IMG/VR virus record: IMGVR_UViG_3300017963_000190
Span: 62,001 to 126,000 of that record
Origin: a virus
DNA length: 64,000 nucleotides
Strand: one strand, 5' to 3'
The translations under genes were made by a program, and so were the position numbers. The notes under the pieces were generated by a model. The model was given only the letters and a program-made list of their open reading frames with translations. It was not told the origin of the DNA and did no database searches. This document shows positions 25,608 to 35,277 of this stretch, piece by piece (within the stretch, counting starts at the first letter, position 1; each line of letters starts with the position of its first letter).

Positions 25608-28595
25608 TTATGCCCAAAATTGGTTGTAGCGGTAGCGGTGATCTAGGTATTTCATGGCGAGAGGAAGAGGGCCTTTTTTGAGATCTATCCTAACCTGCTT
25701 GGATCCGCACGCTTCGCAGCGCTTGTTGGTGGGCCATTTTTTCTCCGTCCTCTTCTTTTCACAAGCCAGGCAGCGTACAGTGTACACCTCATCCACGACT
25801 ACGTCCACTTGTGTTCCCCAATTGGGACCAATAGTGAAATCCGCGACGAAGGGGATAGTGAGCTCTATCTCAAAGGGAGCGAATATATGAGGGTCAGTCA
25901 TGATCCTATCTACTTCATGAATGTACTCCTCTGTGTCTGGCCACGGCACCTCCGCGATGATGCTGTCATGGACGATGTTAATCAGCCTCCATGGCTTGTT
26001 GTGCTCCTCGATGAACTTTTGGATATTGATGCAAGCCATCAGGTTGGTGTCGGAGGCGATCGATTGAATGGGCGCATTTCTACATACCCGCGCCTCGTAG
26101 GATTTGTACTTTCCTATGTCCGTAGGGATTCTGCGCTCCCCACCTCCGTAGCTAGGTACCTTGAAAAATGAATTTTCATCGTCCGCCACGAAATTTGATA
26201 TGAGGTGGCGTCTTCTACCAATCGGCGACTCCACAAAGCCCGCCTCCAGTCCTTGTTTTTCGATGGAATGCAGCCATTTCTTGGCTTCAGGGAATTGATC
26301 GAAGAATTTGTTTTGGAATACTTCGGCTTCGCTATGCGACAGCTTCAGACGCTCAGCTAAGCCATGCACAGACATACCATAGATGATTCCAAACACAATG
26401 GCCTTCGAGGCACCGCGCTCATCGTCTGAGATGTCTTGCGGCGGCTTACCGAATATCTTGGACGCTGTCTGACGGTGGAAATCCCCAGCCTTCATCAGTT
26501 TGATGAAGTTTTCCTTAGTAGGATTTTTCGTATAGGCCGCTTTTGCGTCATCCACAACAGCGAAAGCTTTATTGAGATCTGGATCTCCTGTAATCTGCGC
26601 CAGCCACCTTACCTCTGCCTGACTGTAATCAGCACAGATCATGAGATTTCCATCTTCCACTGAGTAGACAGACTTCACAGCCAGCGCCGTGGGCGTTTTC
26701 CCTTTCGGGATGTTTTGCATGTTTGGCCTGTCGCTACTGGTTCTGGACGTGGCTGTCTTGTGGAAGTTGAAGTTTGCGCGAACCCGGCCATCCTGCATAT
26801 CTGGATGGGTCAAAAGCATTTTGTAAATAGAATCGATGTACGTACCGCGCAGCTTATCCAAGGCAGTCCACTCTGATATTAGGTCAACCTCTGCTACCCC
26901 TTTATTGTTTTTCCAGAACTCTTTTCCAAAAGAGTAGCGACCAGTCGCTGTCTTGGACGTGTCTAAATTGAGGATGTCCACGAAGAGGGCTTTCCGCGAA
27001 GCTGGTTTGTTGACGTGAAATGCCCACGGCGTGGCGGAATCGTTGTTCCATATTCCCCGCATTCCATGCGTCTTACCGCTGCGCCCCAGCAGCATTTCAT
27101 TGGCCTTTTTCACAGAAGGGAGCCCGCGGAGCTCATGTATTATTTGGGATTGTCGCCCTACTATGGGGGAGTCCTTATTCATCAAGTAGCGGAGGTGGTC
27201 TTGGTCAGCCAGAATTCCATTTCGTTCCATCCGGGCGGCGAACATAGAAGCGGGTCCATGCATCACCAGCCCAAGCCTGCGCAAGACGCTGTTGTAGCCG
27301 AGCTGGTCGGCCATGATGTCCTCGAACGTATGGATCCTGTGCGTGACGTAGCAGTCCATGCCATTGTACTCGCAGAGTGGTCCTAGAGGAGCATCACGCA
27401 GCTTCCCCTGGTTCCTCATCTCCACAATAGGCGCGATGTCCTCATCTTCGTAGCCGCTGAACCAAAGCCACTCGTCCGCAAGCGCTTTCAGGCCGAAGGC
27501 GCTACCAGCTATAGATTTGCGGTTCTCGTTGAGCGCATGGGCCCGCAGCATTGTGTCTTCTAGAGGAAGATTCCAAAGAGGAACACCAAAGGCATCCAGT
27601 GTCACAGCGCACTCAAACTTGGCGTTGTGCGGCACCACGGCACGAAAGGACACTTTTCGTGTGGAAAAGAATTTGGTCAGCAGGCGACGGACCTCCACGA
27701 ACTCGCTGCCTCCCCATGGGCTCTCTGGATGCTTGTATGGAATTACGAACGATTTATCTGGGCTAAAGGCGAATCCTATAGTGAGTACGTCATTCTTCAC
27801 ACGATACGCAGAGTCGGTTTCGTAATCCATTGCCACGATTTGATCTGCAGGTAGATTGAGCACCATATGGGATAATAGCTTGCGTACGCGCTCCACGGTG
27901 TCTATTATAACGACAGGATCCCCACGCTTGGAGAAATCAGGGGTTGTTCCTCTAGCGCCCCAAAACATCCGCATGACGTCTTCCTCGAAGACGCCTGCCT
28001 GACTTGGCTGTCGGCTGACGAAAGCAAAGTGGTACGTAATGGTAGCTGGGAATTCTTGCCCGTCAGGGAGGCGCACCAGGTATTTTCTTCCGCGGAGCTT
28101 GTAAATTGAGTCTGCAACATTAATGGGCATATTTGTGGCTGGGTTGATTGCTAGCCCCTTAGCGGCAGATTTTCCCAGCAAGACTATCCGCTTGGGCTTT
28201 ATTCGCGCAATGTCCCTAAGGATGTTGAGCCTGCAGGAGTTGATTTCTTCTGGTGTGGGAGGTCGATCCTTTGAGGCGTCCTCTTTGTCTGCTGGACGAC
28301 AGCGGACGATATTTCCGTACGCTACGCCCGTCTCTTCGCCCCCGTTTAGCTTACGCACTAACCGGCGCAGGATCTTGCCTGTTCCCCCGATGACAGGACG
28401 TGCTAGCTGATTTTCTACTTTTCCTGGGGCCTCGGCAATAAACATGACGTCCACGTCGAGATCCTTGCCGGCACGCTTAGGACCTGGCCATACCTCGGTA
28501 GTGACTTGGTTGTGTACGTGCCGATTATGGTGGAGGGGACAGCTTTCGCAGGTGTGCTTAGCGTCTGGTGAAAGGATGTACGCGTCGTCGTCCAT
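25608..28595 (-). CDS. polA: Uracil-DNA glycosylase/DNA polymerase I fusion
   Basis: The 995-residue fusion has three enzyme parts and a zinc ribbon. Residues 1-215 are a family-4 uracil-DNA glycosylase: Fe-S Cys at 16, 19, 99 and 121, AEAPGKVEN at 54-62, and TYHFAFVSRQP with His189. Residues about 245-450 are a 3'-5' exonuclease (D257, E259 in MDYET; Y410, D414 in YNGMD). Residues about 470-930 are family A polymerase with motif A ADYSQAE (D656), motif B RGASKAIVFGIIYG (727-740) and motif C VHDS (D877). The ribbon has Cys 942, 945, 960, 963. Fused glycosylase-polymerase proteins are known in large phages such as SPO1. The start is ATG at 28595; the gene overlaps the upstream gene by 38 bases. 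It is the main replicase. Confidence 0.95.
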   Translation of the reverse strand: MDDDAYILSPDAKHTCESCPLHHNRHVHNQVTTEVWPGPKRAGKDLDVDVMFIAEAPGKVENQLARPVIGGTGKILRRLVRKLNGGEETGVAYGNIVRCRPADKEDASKDRPPTPEEINSCRLNILRDIARIKPKRIVLLGKSAAKGLAINPATNMPINVADSIYKLRGRKYLVRLPDGQEFPATITYHFAFVSRQPSQAGVFEEDVMRMFWGARGTTPDFSKRGDPVVIIDTVERVRKLLSHMVLNLPADQIVAMDYETDSAYRVKNDVLTIGFAFSPDKSFVIPYKHPESPWGGSEFVEVRRLLTKFFSTRKVSFRAVVPHNAKFECAVTLDAFGVPLWNLPLEDTMLRAHALNENRKSIAGSAFGLKALADEWLWFSGYEDEDIAPIVEMRNQGKLRDAPLGPLCEYNGMDCYVTHRIHTFEDIMADQLGYNSVLRRLGLVMHGPASMFAARMERNGILADQDHLRYLMNKDSPIVGRQSQIIHELRGLPSVKKANEMLLGRSGKTHGMRGIWNNDSATPWAFHVNKPASRKALFVDILNLDTSKTATGRYSFGKEFWKNNKGVAEVDLISEWTALDKLRGTYIDSIYKMLLTHPDMQDGRVRANFNFHKTATSRTSSDRPNMQNIPKGKTPTALAVKSVYSVEDGNLMICADYSQAEVRWLAQITGDPDLNKAFAVVDDAKAAYTKNPTKENFIKLMKAGDFHRQTASKIFGKPPQDISDDERGASKAIVFGIIYGMSVHGLAERLKLSHSEAEVFQNKFFDQFPEAKKWLHSIEKQGLEAGFVESPIGRRRHLISNFVADDENSFFKVPSYGGGERRIPTDIGKYKSYEARVCRNAPIQSIASDTNLMACINIQKFIEEHNKPWRLINIVHDSIIAEVPWPDTEEYIHEVDRIMTDPHIFAPFEIELTIPFVADFTIGPNWGTQVDVVVDEVYTVRCLACEKKRTEKKWPTNKRCEACGSKQVRIDLKKGPLPLAMKYLDHRYRYNQFWA

Positions 28596-28950
28596 GTCTC
28601 TGACTGCCTCCCAGTACCGTGTCCGCGGTACGCAGTAAATTTACTAGGGAGGTGCCAGCTGAGCCATGCTGTATGAATGGTGCAGGGTTTCTTGAAATGG
28701 CTTGCATTACCCGCTCGACTTGGGAACGGATCATAGTAGCTACCGGTCCCGAGCAGTTATAGCGGTAGATGAGCGCCTGCACATCCACATGGCCCTTTGC
28801 TTCGCTGTCGTACACCAGAAGTTGGTATCTGCCGTCCACGTTAGCTGGCCACAATTTCAAGCTGGCACCGCCCTGCTCTAGTATAGTACAAGGTGCCGCC
28901 TCGTTTTTGGTGGGGACGCGGCTTCGACGTTTGCCTCTACAACAGGCCAT
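28558..28950 (-). CDS. Hypothetical protein upstream of the polymerase
   Basis: The 130-residue product starts ATG at 28950 behind GGAGG. It opens MACCRGKRRSRVP (Cys pair and basic patch), then has strand-rich sequence (YQLLVYDSEAKGHVDVQALIYRY) and a helical C-terminus. The last 38 bases overlap the polymerase start, so it is coupled to it. No family is recognised; the basic N-terminus would suit nucleic acid contact. Confidence 0.7.
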   Translation of the reverse strand: MACCRGKRRSRVPTKNEAAPCTILEQGGASLKLWPANVDGRYQLLVYDSEAKGHVDVQALIYRYNCSGPVATMIRSQVERVMQAISRNPAPFIQHGSAGTSLVNLLRTADTVLGGSQRHGRRRVHPFTRR

Positions 28951-28967
28951 TATTAAATCCTCCGTAA

Positions 28968-29402
28968 TTAGACGCTCAAGTATAGAGGCCCTTTAGCCGC
29001 CTTTACTCCGGCGTTCATATGTAATGAAGTCCCTCTATGGACTATCTGTACCTCGCTGGACTCAAATTGGAAATGATCCTCGATTATCTGTCTGGCCACA
29101 CTAGAATCGAATACTCGGCAAGAGAAGATGTCCAGCATAACTGCTTTTTTCAGTGGCCAGGTGTGTGCAGCGATGTGCGACGTCGTTATCATACACCAAA
29201 AAGATGTTCCTCCCTCGTCGCTTTCGGTATCAAGCAAGTTTTCGTTAGGAGGCACTGTTGCTGCTTGAGGTTTGACCAGATAACGCATATTCAAGCTTTT
29301 GACTAAACGGTCGAAAAGTTTGAGCATAGGAGCTTTCCCTAAAACCGCCTCGTCCCTAACGTACCCATCGATGATTAAATGGTACCCTGCGAGCGTTTTC
29401 AT
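28968..29402 (-). CDS. speD: S-adenosylmethionine decarboxylase-like protein (SpeD family)
   Basis: The 144-residue product matches the small prokaryotic AdoMet decarboxylase fold. MITTSHIAAHTWP (71-83) aligns with the family ESHxxIHTWPE, with the pyruvoyl-forming Ser at 75 and His80. LDIFSC has Cys95. The usual Glu before that Ser is replaced by Thr (TTSH), which matters because the enzyme cuts itself there. The family makes decarboxylated AdoMet for spermidine; phage homologues are thought to have changed substrate in some cases. I chose the ATG at 29402 because MKTLAGYHLI aligns with the family start. Polyamines help pack and replicate phage DNA. Confidence 0.8.
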   Translation of the reverse strand: MKTLAGYHLIIDGYVRDEAVLGKAPMLKLFDRLVKSLNMRYLVKPQAATVPPNENLLDTESDEGGTSFWCMITTSHIAAHTWPLKKAVMLDIFSCRVFDSSVARQIIEDHFQFESSEVQIVHRGTSLHMNAGVKAAKGPLYLSV

Positions 29403-29453
29403 GGCAGCTGCTCTCATCAATGAAAGTCATTAAGTGGGTGATGTTGTGCAGTC

Positions 29454-29972
29454 CTATGAAGCGCTGTATCCGGGGCTTGAGGAACTTTTGGGAGGGTGGC
29501 ATTCCTTGGGCCAGTTCTTATCGCCGTCGAACACGATGATTACGCTATTGATTTTGTAGCCGCCATCTTCGCGCCGTTCTTTCATCAACTTCTTTTTCAT
29601 CGTCAAGCTGCATATCCAGTGCGGTCCCAAGCTGTCAGGGTAATGGAGGATTTTAGGGTGCAGCAGCATCGTGTTCCCGATCGTCTCTGTCTTGTACGTA
29701 CCAGGTATTACGTGGCTCAGTTGATTCTTGCCGCTTTCCTCCACATTCACTTTGGCAATAGGCTCCAAGAGAAAGACCCCACGAGGAGTACCCGATCCAA
29801 CCTCTTTTACTATTCGAACATACCAGAACTCCTCTGCCCCTGGAATTCCGCTGGCATCTTCTATGTGATCCCACGATAGAACGCCCGTCTTCCCCAAGGT
29901 GCGTGTGATGAACTGGTTGTTGGGAGAAGCATCTTGGCGTGGATTTCTGATGAATTTTACGAGGGTAATCAT
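29454..29972 (-). CDS. Hypothetical protein between the baseplate and metabolic blocks
   Basis: The 172-residue product starts MITLVKFIRNPRQDASPNN; the ATG at 29972 has GGAG eleven bases upstream and avoids overlap with the preceding gene. The sequence is mixed beta/alpha with a central strand-turn region (GGYKINSVIIVFDGDKNWP). The C-terminus is low-complexity (PPKSSSSPGYSAS). No family is recognised. It sits between the tail-structure genes and SpeD, so it may be a structural or a metabolic gene. Confidence 0.65.
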   Translation of the reverse strand: MITLVKFIRNPRQDASPNNQFITRTLGKTGVLSWDHIEDASGIPGAEEFWYVRIVKEVGSGTPRGVFLLEPIAKVNVEESGKNQLSHVIPGTYKTETIGNTMLLHPKILHYPDSLGPHWICSLTMKKKLMKERREDGGYKINSVIIVFDGDKNWPKECHPPKSSSSPGYSAS

Positions 29973-30004
29973 GGAAATAATTTCTCCGAAACCGGGAGCT
30001 TGAA

Positions 30005-30928
30005 TTAGAGGGTTGGGTACGGCCAACGGGAGATAAGAATTCTCCCTAGGTCAATGTATTCCCCTTTATTGACATCGTAGGTAAGTCGGATAGTGTAGGG
30101 TTTTCCGACAACATCGAACGTTCCACCGGACCTGTCTATGGTGGCTGTATGTGTGTCCCAAGATCCAGTTCCCGTAACCACTCCATTGGTCACTGTTACT
30201 GGCGCCTGAGCGACGTCGTATACTTCTATGGTCAGCTTTGTAGAGGGGGAAGCCGCGAACCTGGTGTAGACGTCTATATATAATGGACGGTAGGTGTTGT
30301 AGTACAACGTAATGTTCTGAATAACCTGTTGCACAGCAGGCACCGCTGTTGGAGAATTCTCCACTCTTTGATAGACCACAAAGTTGCTCCCGTCGAAGTC
30401 AGACTCCGTAACAGTGATATTTGGACCAGCGTTTGTGGTAGACGTGCGCGTGAGTTTGGGTATGAGCTCGATCGGAGCCGAGTTTATATAGTCCCGTGTA
30501 TAGTCAGCCGCGGTGCGCCGCGGGGCATTTAGTAGATGGGATTGTTCTAGAGGAACCCCTCCACCTGGATGGTACACCCAACCAAGCACCACCCCATTAT
30601 CGATCTCACTGTCGCTGAATATACCTTCCTCCAAGCTATACTCTACTGGTACACCACCTATAATGGCTCTGTCTTCGTGGGTAGCGATCAACGTGTAATT
30701 GGTGGCGGTGCCAGGAGAACTAAACAGAATTGTTTGGGTATCAGTTTCTCTCCAAACGATGCCGTCTTGTAGCAGGCCGGAGCCTATTGCCACTTCGAGG
30801 TTCCCAGCGGAATCCACAGTAAGCTCAAAGCCTAGGTAAACGCCCTTTTCGTTGAGCGTTCCATGGATGATGTTTTCTTGGCTATAACCAGCTGTGCCAC
30901 CGAAATTATAGTACCGTTCCTGTCCCAT
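30005..30928 (-). CDS. Virion protein, baseplate or fibre attachment type
   Basis: The 307-residue product has a start with GAGGAG upstream and a Gly/Ser/Thr-rich body. The segment GNLEVAIGSGLLQDGIVWRE and the following strands resemble the corresponding part of the next gene (VTPGLAVTQSGMWVAL), so the two probably share a domain. A second half with repeated strands (YTIRLTYDVNKGEYIDLG) looks like a beta-sandwich. It belongs to the baseplate or fibre-attachment group; the exact component is unknown. Confidence 0.65.
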   Translation of the reverse strand: MGQERYYNFGGTAGYSQENIIHGTLNEKGVYLGFELTVDSAGNLEVAIGSGLLQDGIVWRETDTQTILFSSPGTATNYTLIATHEDRAIIGGVPVEYSLEEGIFSDSEIDNGVVLGWVYHPGGGVPLEQSHLLNAPRRTAADYTRDYINSAPIELIPKLTRTSTTNAGPNITVTESDFDGSNFVVYQRVENSPTAVPAVQQVIQNITLYYNTYRPLYIDVYTRFAASPSTKLTIEVYDVAQAPVTVTNGVVTGTGSWDTHTATIDRSGGTFDVVGKPYTIRLTYDVNKGEYIDLGRILISRWPYPTL

Positions 30929-30942
30929 ACTAGCTTACTCCT

Positions 30943-33144
30943 CTAGCCAAACAAAAGCATTCCCGTGTATTCGGCCGAGGTTAAGTGCACCTTGACCATC
31001 GTAGGAACAGCCCCAAGATCCGCTTCGTAGGTATTCATTTGTCCTGAAACTGGTGTTGCCGTAACAGCAGGTTGCCACGCTGTCCCGTTGTGGAATGAAA
31101 TCTGTGGTGGATCTTGATAAGTAGGGTAAAAATCTGTACGGTTTTCCTGTAACGGTACCAGAACGATCCTCCACTTTGGCCCAGAGTTGGTTCTCACAAC
31201 GAGCGCCCGCGTGACATACTGGCCGTAAGCTCCAGGCCGGAGCTTGCTGATGTTGTTCACTGGTAGCTTGCTTAACGCTGTTGCGTCCCGTTCAGTGTTT
31301 GGGATTTGATCGTGGTATCTGGGCCTTCGGAAATCCTCCAGGTATACGGTTTCGTTTCCGCCTGCCATACTATTGGCTAGGTACGTAAGGGCGTCTGCCT
31401 CTGGGCCCGTGTTGAGATACTCGCGCACAGTTGTGTCTACAATGCGTTTATCTCGTACCTTAGCCATCTGGATTCCATCCCACATCACTTCCGCGATGTG
31501 GCAGGCATCATGTAAATTATCATAAGTGTCGTATGGATTTATGAGAGCCCACATCATAATCGCGCTATTCGGGCCATCATTTTGCCGCTCTTCGATGATG
31601 AATTGGTCCACTTCCGCAAACAATACATCGGTGACCTGCAACGCGTTCTCCTCTAACGTATCCCTCGGAATAGGGCCAGGAGTTTGCCATGTCGCGCCAA
31701 ACTCAAACAAATGCTCGATGGCGGTTCCGGATGAGTCCTTTCCGTACAACCTTATTTTAACCGATAGGTTTGGGTCGGAGGTAGCGTCCGCCAACCCACA
31801 ACACACACGTGAAGGGCCGTAAAAGGAAATCGAGAACGTGTCGGATACACCTATAGCCTCTAAGCGCTTGTAGCAGTAAAACACCTGCGGCGCTTTGATA
31901 AGAGCTCCTTCATTGTCTATGAGTAGCTCGTACACCATGGGGAATTTTTGCGCATCCGCAAAGGGTTCCTGCGTGCTGCTTAGTTGAGTAAACGCCCTTC
32001 CTCCAGCTATTACGAGCTCGTCTTCTTCTGGGTTATTGGTTGAGAACGTTACTTCGTTTCTTCCTGCTGGAGGCTCGCCAGCGACCACTTTAGTGTAGTA
32101 CATCCCAATGGCTTCGTCTACAGGGGGATCGTAGGGAAACACCACTCTGTTTGTCTCGGCGACTATTTCTGCGGCCCAGTCCTCACTAGAGCTTTCTATC
32201 CAACAGCGTCCTAAACGAACCGGGAAATTTGGAAGCTCTACGTACTTAGCGTTCGGGTACGTTGTGTACGTTCCACTTCCATCATCGGTTTGTAGTGAGT
32301 TGTAGGGCACCGATACCTGGCAGCGCACGCCGGGGATTTTTTCTATAGACCTGTCATCTGATATTATTATTCCATGGTCGAGGTGCAGCTCATATGGAGC
32401 AAAGGCGCCAACAGCCAAATCATTTTGGGAGATGCCGTGAGGGTTGTTGTCGGTTGGGGGACCGCTTCCAACCTGCTCGCGATGCTGAACGTCGCGAGCA
32501 GAGAACCAAGGCCTGTTCCAGACATAGCTGTCTCTAGTGTGGTCGAAAGATGGCTGGACCTCAACCTGTAGGCTAACCGGATCCTGGACGCTTTGCATTG
32601 TCACGATGCAGAGGGGTATATAGTCAGCCCGTGTGTCAGCATCGTAGTTCAAATAAACGTCAACGGTGTCCACATTTATTTGGTCGCTCTGCGGGCTGAT
32701 ACTTTTTTCGCTGCCCATTCGAGCAGTGTAGGGAACCACTGCCTCCCCATAATCATTTAGTTCCTGGTCGGCTATCTCGACGATATAGCGCAGATAGATG
32801 ACATTGGCCACCCCTATAGATGGATCAGACAGCTCTATTTGACGAACCGTTTCGGTAAGAGCAACCCACATCCCACTTTGGGTAACCGCTAGCCCGGGGG
32901 TCACATCAATGGTTTCATTATTCACTGCGTTCTCTGTTACTCTAAAAGGGGTATCCTCGATCGTCTCGGCCAAGGACGGGTCCAGTGGAGTAACTATCCC
33001 GAAACTCGGATCCACAAACCACTCTGGATGCCCGATCATCAGCTGAATGTGCTGCACGAACTCGGCATTGTAGATGTCCGCCTGCATCTTGAGCCGGTCG
33101 AGAGATTGTCTGATGTTCCAGTTTAGTCCTGGTAGCTCTGCCAT
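30943..33144 (-). CDS. Large virion protein, baseplate type
   Basis: The 733-residue product opens with a helical region containing QADIYNAEFVQHIQLMIGHP, followed by beta-rich modules. It shares the domain mentioned for the downstream gene (VTPGLAVTQSGMWVAL, 82-97). The C-terminal end (VHLTSAEYTGMLLFG) is compact. Proteins of this size with a helical start and beta modules are common as baseplate wedge or adaptor components. The start at 33144 is behind GAGG. No enzyme motif is visible. Confidence 0.65.
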   Translation of the reverse strand: MAELPGLNWNIRQSLDRLKMQADIYNAEFVQHIQLMIGHPEWFVDPSFGIVTPLDPSLAETIEDTPFRVTENAVNNETIDVTPGLAVTQSGMWVALTETVRQIELSDPSIGVANVIYLRYIVEIADQELNDYGEAVVPYTARMGSEKSISPQSDQINVDTVDVYLNYDADTRADYIPLCIVTMQSVQDPVSLQVEVQPSFDHTRDSYVWNRPWFSARDVQHREQVGSGPPTDNNPHGISQNDLAVGAFAPYELHLDHGIIISDDRSIEKIPGVRCQVSVPYNSLQTDDGSGTYTTYPNAKYVELPNFPVRLGRCWIESSSEDWAAEIVAETNRVVFPYDPPVDEAIGMYYTKVVAGEPPAGRNEVTFSTNNPEEDELVIAGGRAFTQLSSTQEPFADAQKFPMVYELLIDNEGALIKAPQVFYCYKRLEAIGVSDTFSISFYGPSRVCCGLADATSDPNLSVKIRLYGKDSSGTAIEHLFEFGATWQTPGPIPRDTLEENALQVTDVLFAEVDQFIIEERQNDGPNSAIMMWALINPYDTYDNLHDACHIAEVMWDGIQMAKVRDKRIVDTTVREYLNTGPEADALTYLANSMAGGNETVYLEDFRRPRYHDQIPNTERDATALSKLPVNNISKLRPGAYGQYVTRALVVRTNSGPKWRIVLVPLQENRTDFYPTYQDPPQISFHNGTAWQPAVTATPVSGQMNTYEADLGAVPTMVKVHLTSAEYTGMLLFG

Positions 33145-33162
33145 CGGTGATCCTCGAAAGTT

Positions 33163-35277
33163 TTACAGCCTCAGGCTGCCTGTATTGAGTTTGTCGGTCA
33201 GCCCCATCCTGAATTGTAAATCATCCAGACGTGGAAACAGCGGTTTGATCATTATGCCAGTTGAAGCGTGTGTATAGTCCCCGGTTTGCTGGCACACGTA
33301 TTCATAGGACAAAGCGGACACCTGGGGAGTGGATATATTCCAATCTCCCATTTGTATCTCACCTGGAGAATTTTCTCCACTAAACAGTATGTCTATGCGT
33401 TCCACAGGCTCGTCTGTAGCCTGCAGCTCTGCTGTTACCGTGGTTAAGGTAGCAGCTGGTATTGTCCAGTCTGGAAGCCAATCGTTGGGAAATAAGCGTA
33501 GCCTAAGCTTCACCAATTGATCTGCGTATACAGAGAAGTTCCAGCGCATGCCGCCGGAGCCTCCAATCATTCCTTGTATCACAAAGGTGGGCTCCGTTAT
33601 GTTCGTGGTGATGGGTATATTTCCCGCGATACCCTCCACCCGGCTCGTAAGCTTGAACGAGTTAAACACTCCAGGGAAATCAGCGTCCACGGTCAGGTCT
33701 GACCGATTGATGGCAGCCGACGTACTTATAGCGACCTCCACAGCGGTAGTGTCGTTTTGTATATTAATTGTCTCCACCGCATTGGTGCCGCCAGCCATGT
33801 CGGACCACGTCCATCCGATGGTCTGTAGGTTACTGGACAAAACTATTGGTTGATTTCCCCTTGGGCTGACAATATCGTTTGTCAGATTTATTTGAGCTCC
33901 GACACGGCTGGCAGTTATTTTTAGCGCGTCAACTTTGTTTATAGCGGTTTCTGTTGGCACCGAGACATCCACAGGGAACACGGCGGAGCTGATGTCCACA
34001 GTCACGTATCCAGGAGTAGGAGTGAAGGTGGAGCTGTCCTGGATGTATTCAAAAAATATTTCGGTTCCGTAGCCATCGTTCAATGAGAACCAATCATTAT
34101 TGTTGATCAGTGTTGGACTGGCAGGTAGTATCCACCCTGACGCGGGTGACGATGGGGTTGGTACATAAGATGAATTTGCTTGGTACTCAAAGTGAACCGC
34201 GTTCACACTATCATCAATGAGGAACCAATCATTGTTGAACAGCAGCGACGGATCGCAGGTTACGATTGATCCAGAAGCGTAAGTAAACGGCGGCGTTATG
34301 TTGGGCACAGCAGTATGCTTGAGCCAGAATTTCCCGTCGTTGTCTAGGTAGGCGATGAGCCGCTGCGTATCCCCATCGTAATTGAGGTCTCCCCGTACCT
34401 TTTCCCAGAACAAAAATTGGTCCGCTTTAATTGACCTGTCCAAGATAAGATGATTCTTCTCCACTTGCTCTGGAGGCCCTAGCTCCACACGCCCAGCATT
34501 GTATTTTTGTAGTGTCCGTACTTCCTTTAAGTCGGTATCCCTTATGAATGGGGCGGACATCCAGTCCACGAGAAATGGTCCATCGATCGGATGAAAGAAG
34601 CCCTCGGTTATGGGGAGGTTCAAGACTTTAGACCGGTAAGCAGTGAACGCTCGCATTTGGATTAGTTCTTCGGAGACGAGCGATCGGTGGATACCTCGAT
34701 CTAGGGTGACCTGGTACTGCCTTATATCATTGCCGTCGATGCTTACTAGGAAATAGTCTTCTACCGCGTATTCTTTGAATGACAGCGCATTTTCTGCGCG
34801 AGAAGATATAGCTATATGGTCCCCACGGACGACGAAGTCAGGTGTATCTATGTTGATCACCGAGGTTCCAGCAGAATAGTTTCCTTGCACCTCTACGGGA
34901 TTGGAATAATGAAATACATTTTGCCCTGTAGGGTGGTCTGCTAGCAGCCTAGTTTCCAGTATGATTGTGTCATTTACTAGGTCTGCTACCTCATGGAACT
35001 CGCGCTTGCCTATGGTAATGTAGCCACCGACGCCCACCCATAGGGGGAGCCTGTTTATTACAATTCGATCCATTTGGTAGATGGCATCTTGTGCCAGTTG
35101 AAATCGGTTGTCCGGGGCAATGAGCGGAAGAATAAAGCCGAGTTTTAGGCCGTACCTTATTTCTCCTTCCCCAAAAATATCCAATGGCAGGGCCAGACCA
35201 CGTGGACTCAGATGAGCTGTCATACCCTCATAGAAGGCTCTGGTGAGGGCGTCGTTGAGTGTATTCAGCAGGCCCAT
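33163..35277 (-). CDS. Large virion protein with repeated beta domains
   Basis: The 704-residue product starts MGLLNTLNDALTRAFYEGMT with a helical segment. It then has repeats with the NNDWF(S/L)(L/I)(D/N)D and FEY patterns at about 350-410 (LLFNNDWFLIDD... INNNDWFSLNDG) that look like tandem copies of one beta domain. A repeated VxxxxxTETAINKVDALKITAS/AINRSDLT type unit follows. It ends in a mixed domain. The start is one base after the upstream stop with no gap. It fits a baseplate or fibre-base protein; there is no catalytic motif. Confidence 0.65.
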   Translation of the reverse strand: MGLLNTLNDALTRAFYEGMTAHLSPRGLALPLDIFGEGEIRYGLKLGFILPLIAPDNRFQLAQDAIYQMDRIVINRLPLWVGVGGYITIGKREFHEVADLVNDTIILETRLLADHPTGQNVFHYSNPVEVQGNYSAGTSVINIDTPDFVVRGDHIAISSRAENALSFKEYAVEDYFLVSIDGNDIRQYQVTLDRGIHRSLVSEELIQMRAFTAYRSKVLNLPITEGFFHPIDGPFLVDWMSAPFIRDTDLKEVRTLQKYNAGRVELGPPEQVEKNHLILDRSIKADQFLFWEKVRGDLNYDGDTQRLIAYLDNDGKFWLKHTAVPNITPPFTYASGSIVTCDPSLLFNNDWFLIDDSVNAVHFEYQANSSYVPTPSSPASGWILPASPTLINNNDWFSLNDGYGTEIFFEYIQDSSTFTPTPGYVTVDISSAVFPVDVSVPTETAINKVDALKITASRVGAQINLTNDIVSPRGNQPIVLSSNLQTIGWTWSDMAGGTNAVETINIQNDTTAVEVAISTSAAINRSDLTVDADFPGVFNSFKLTSRVEGIAGNIPITTNITEPTFVIQGMIGGSGGMRWNFSVYADQLVKLRLRLFPNDWLPDWTIPAATLTTVTAELQATDEPVERIDILFSGENSPGEIQMGDWNISTPQVSALSYEYVCQQTGDYTHASTGIMIKPLFPRLDDLQFRMGLTDKLNTGSLRL

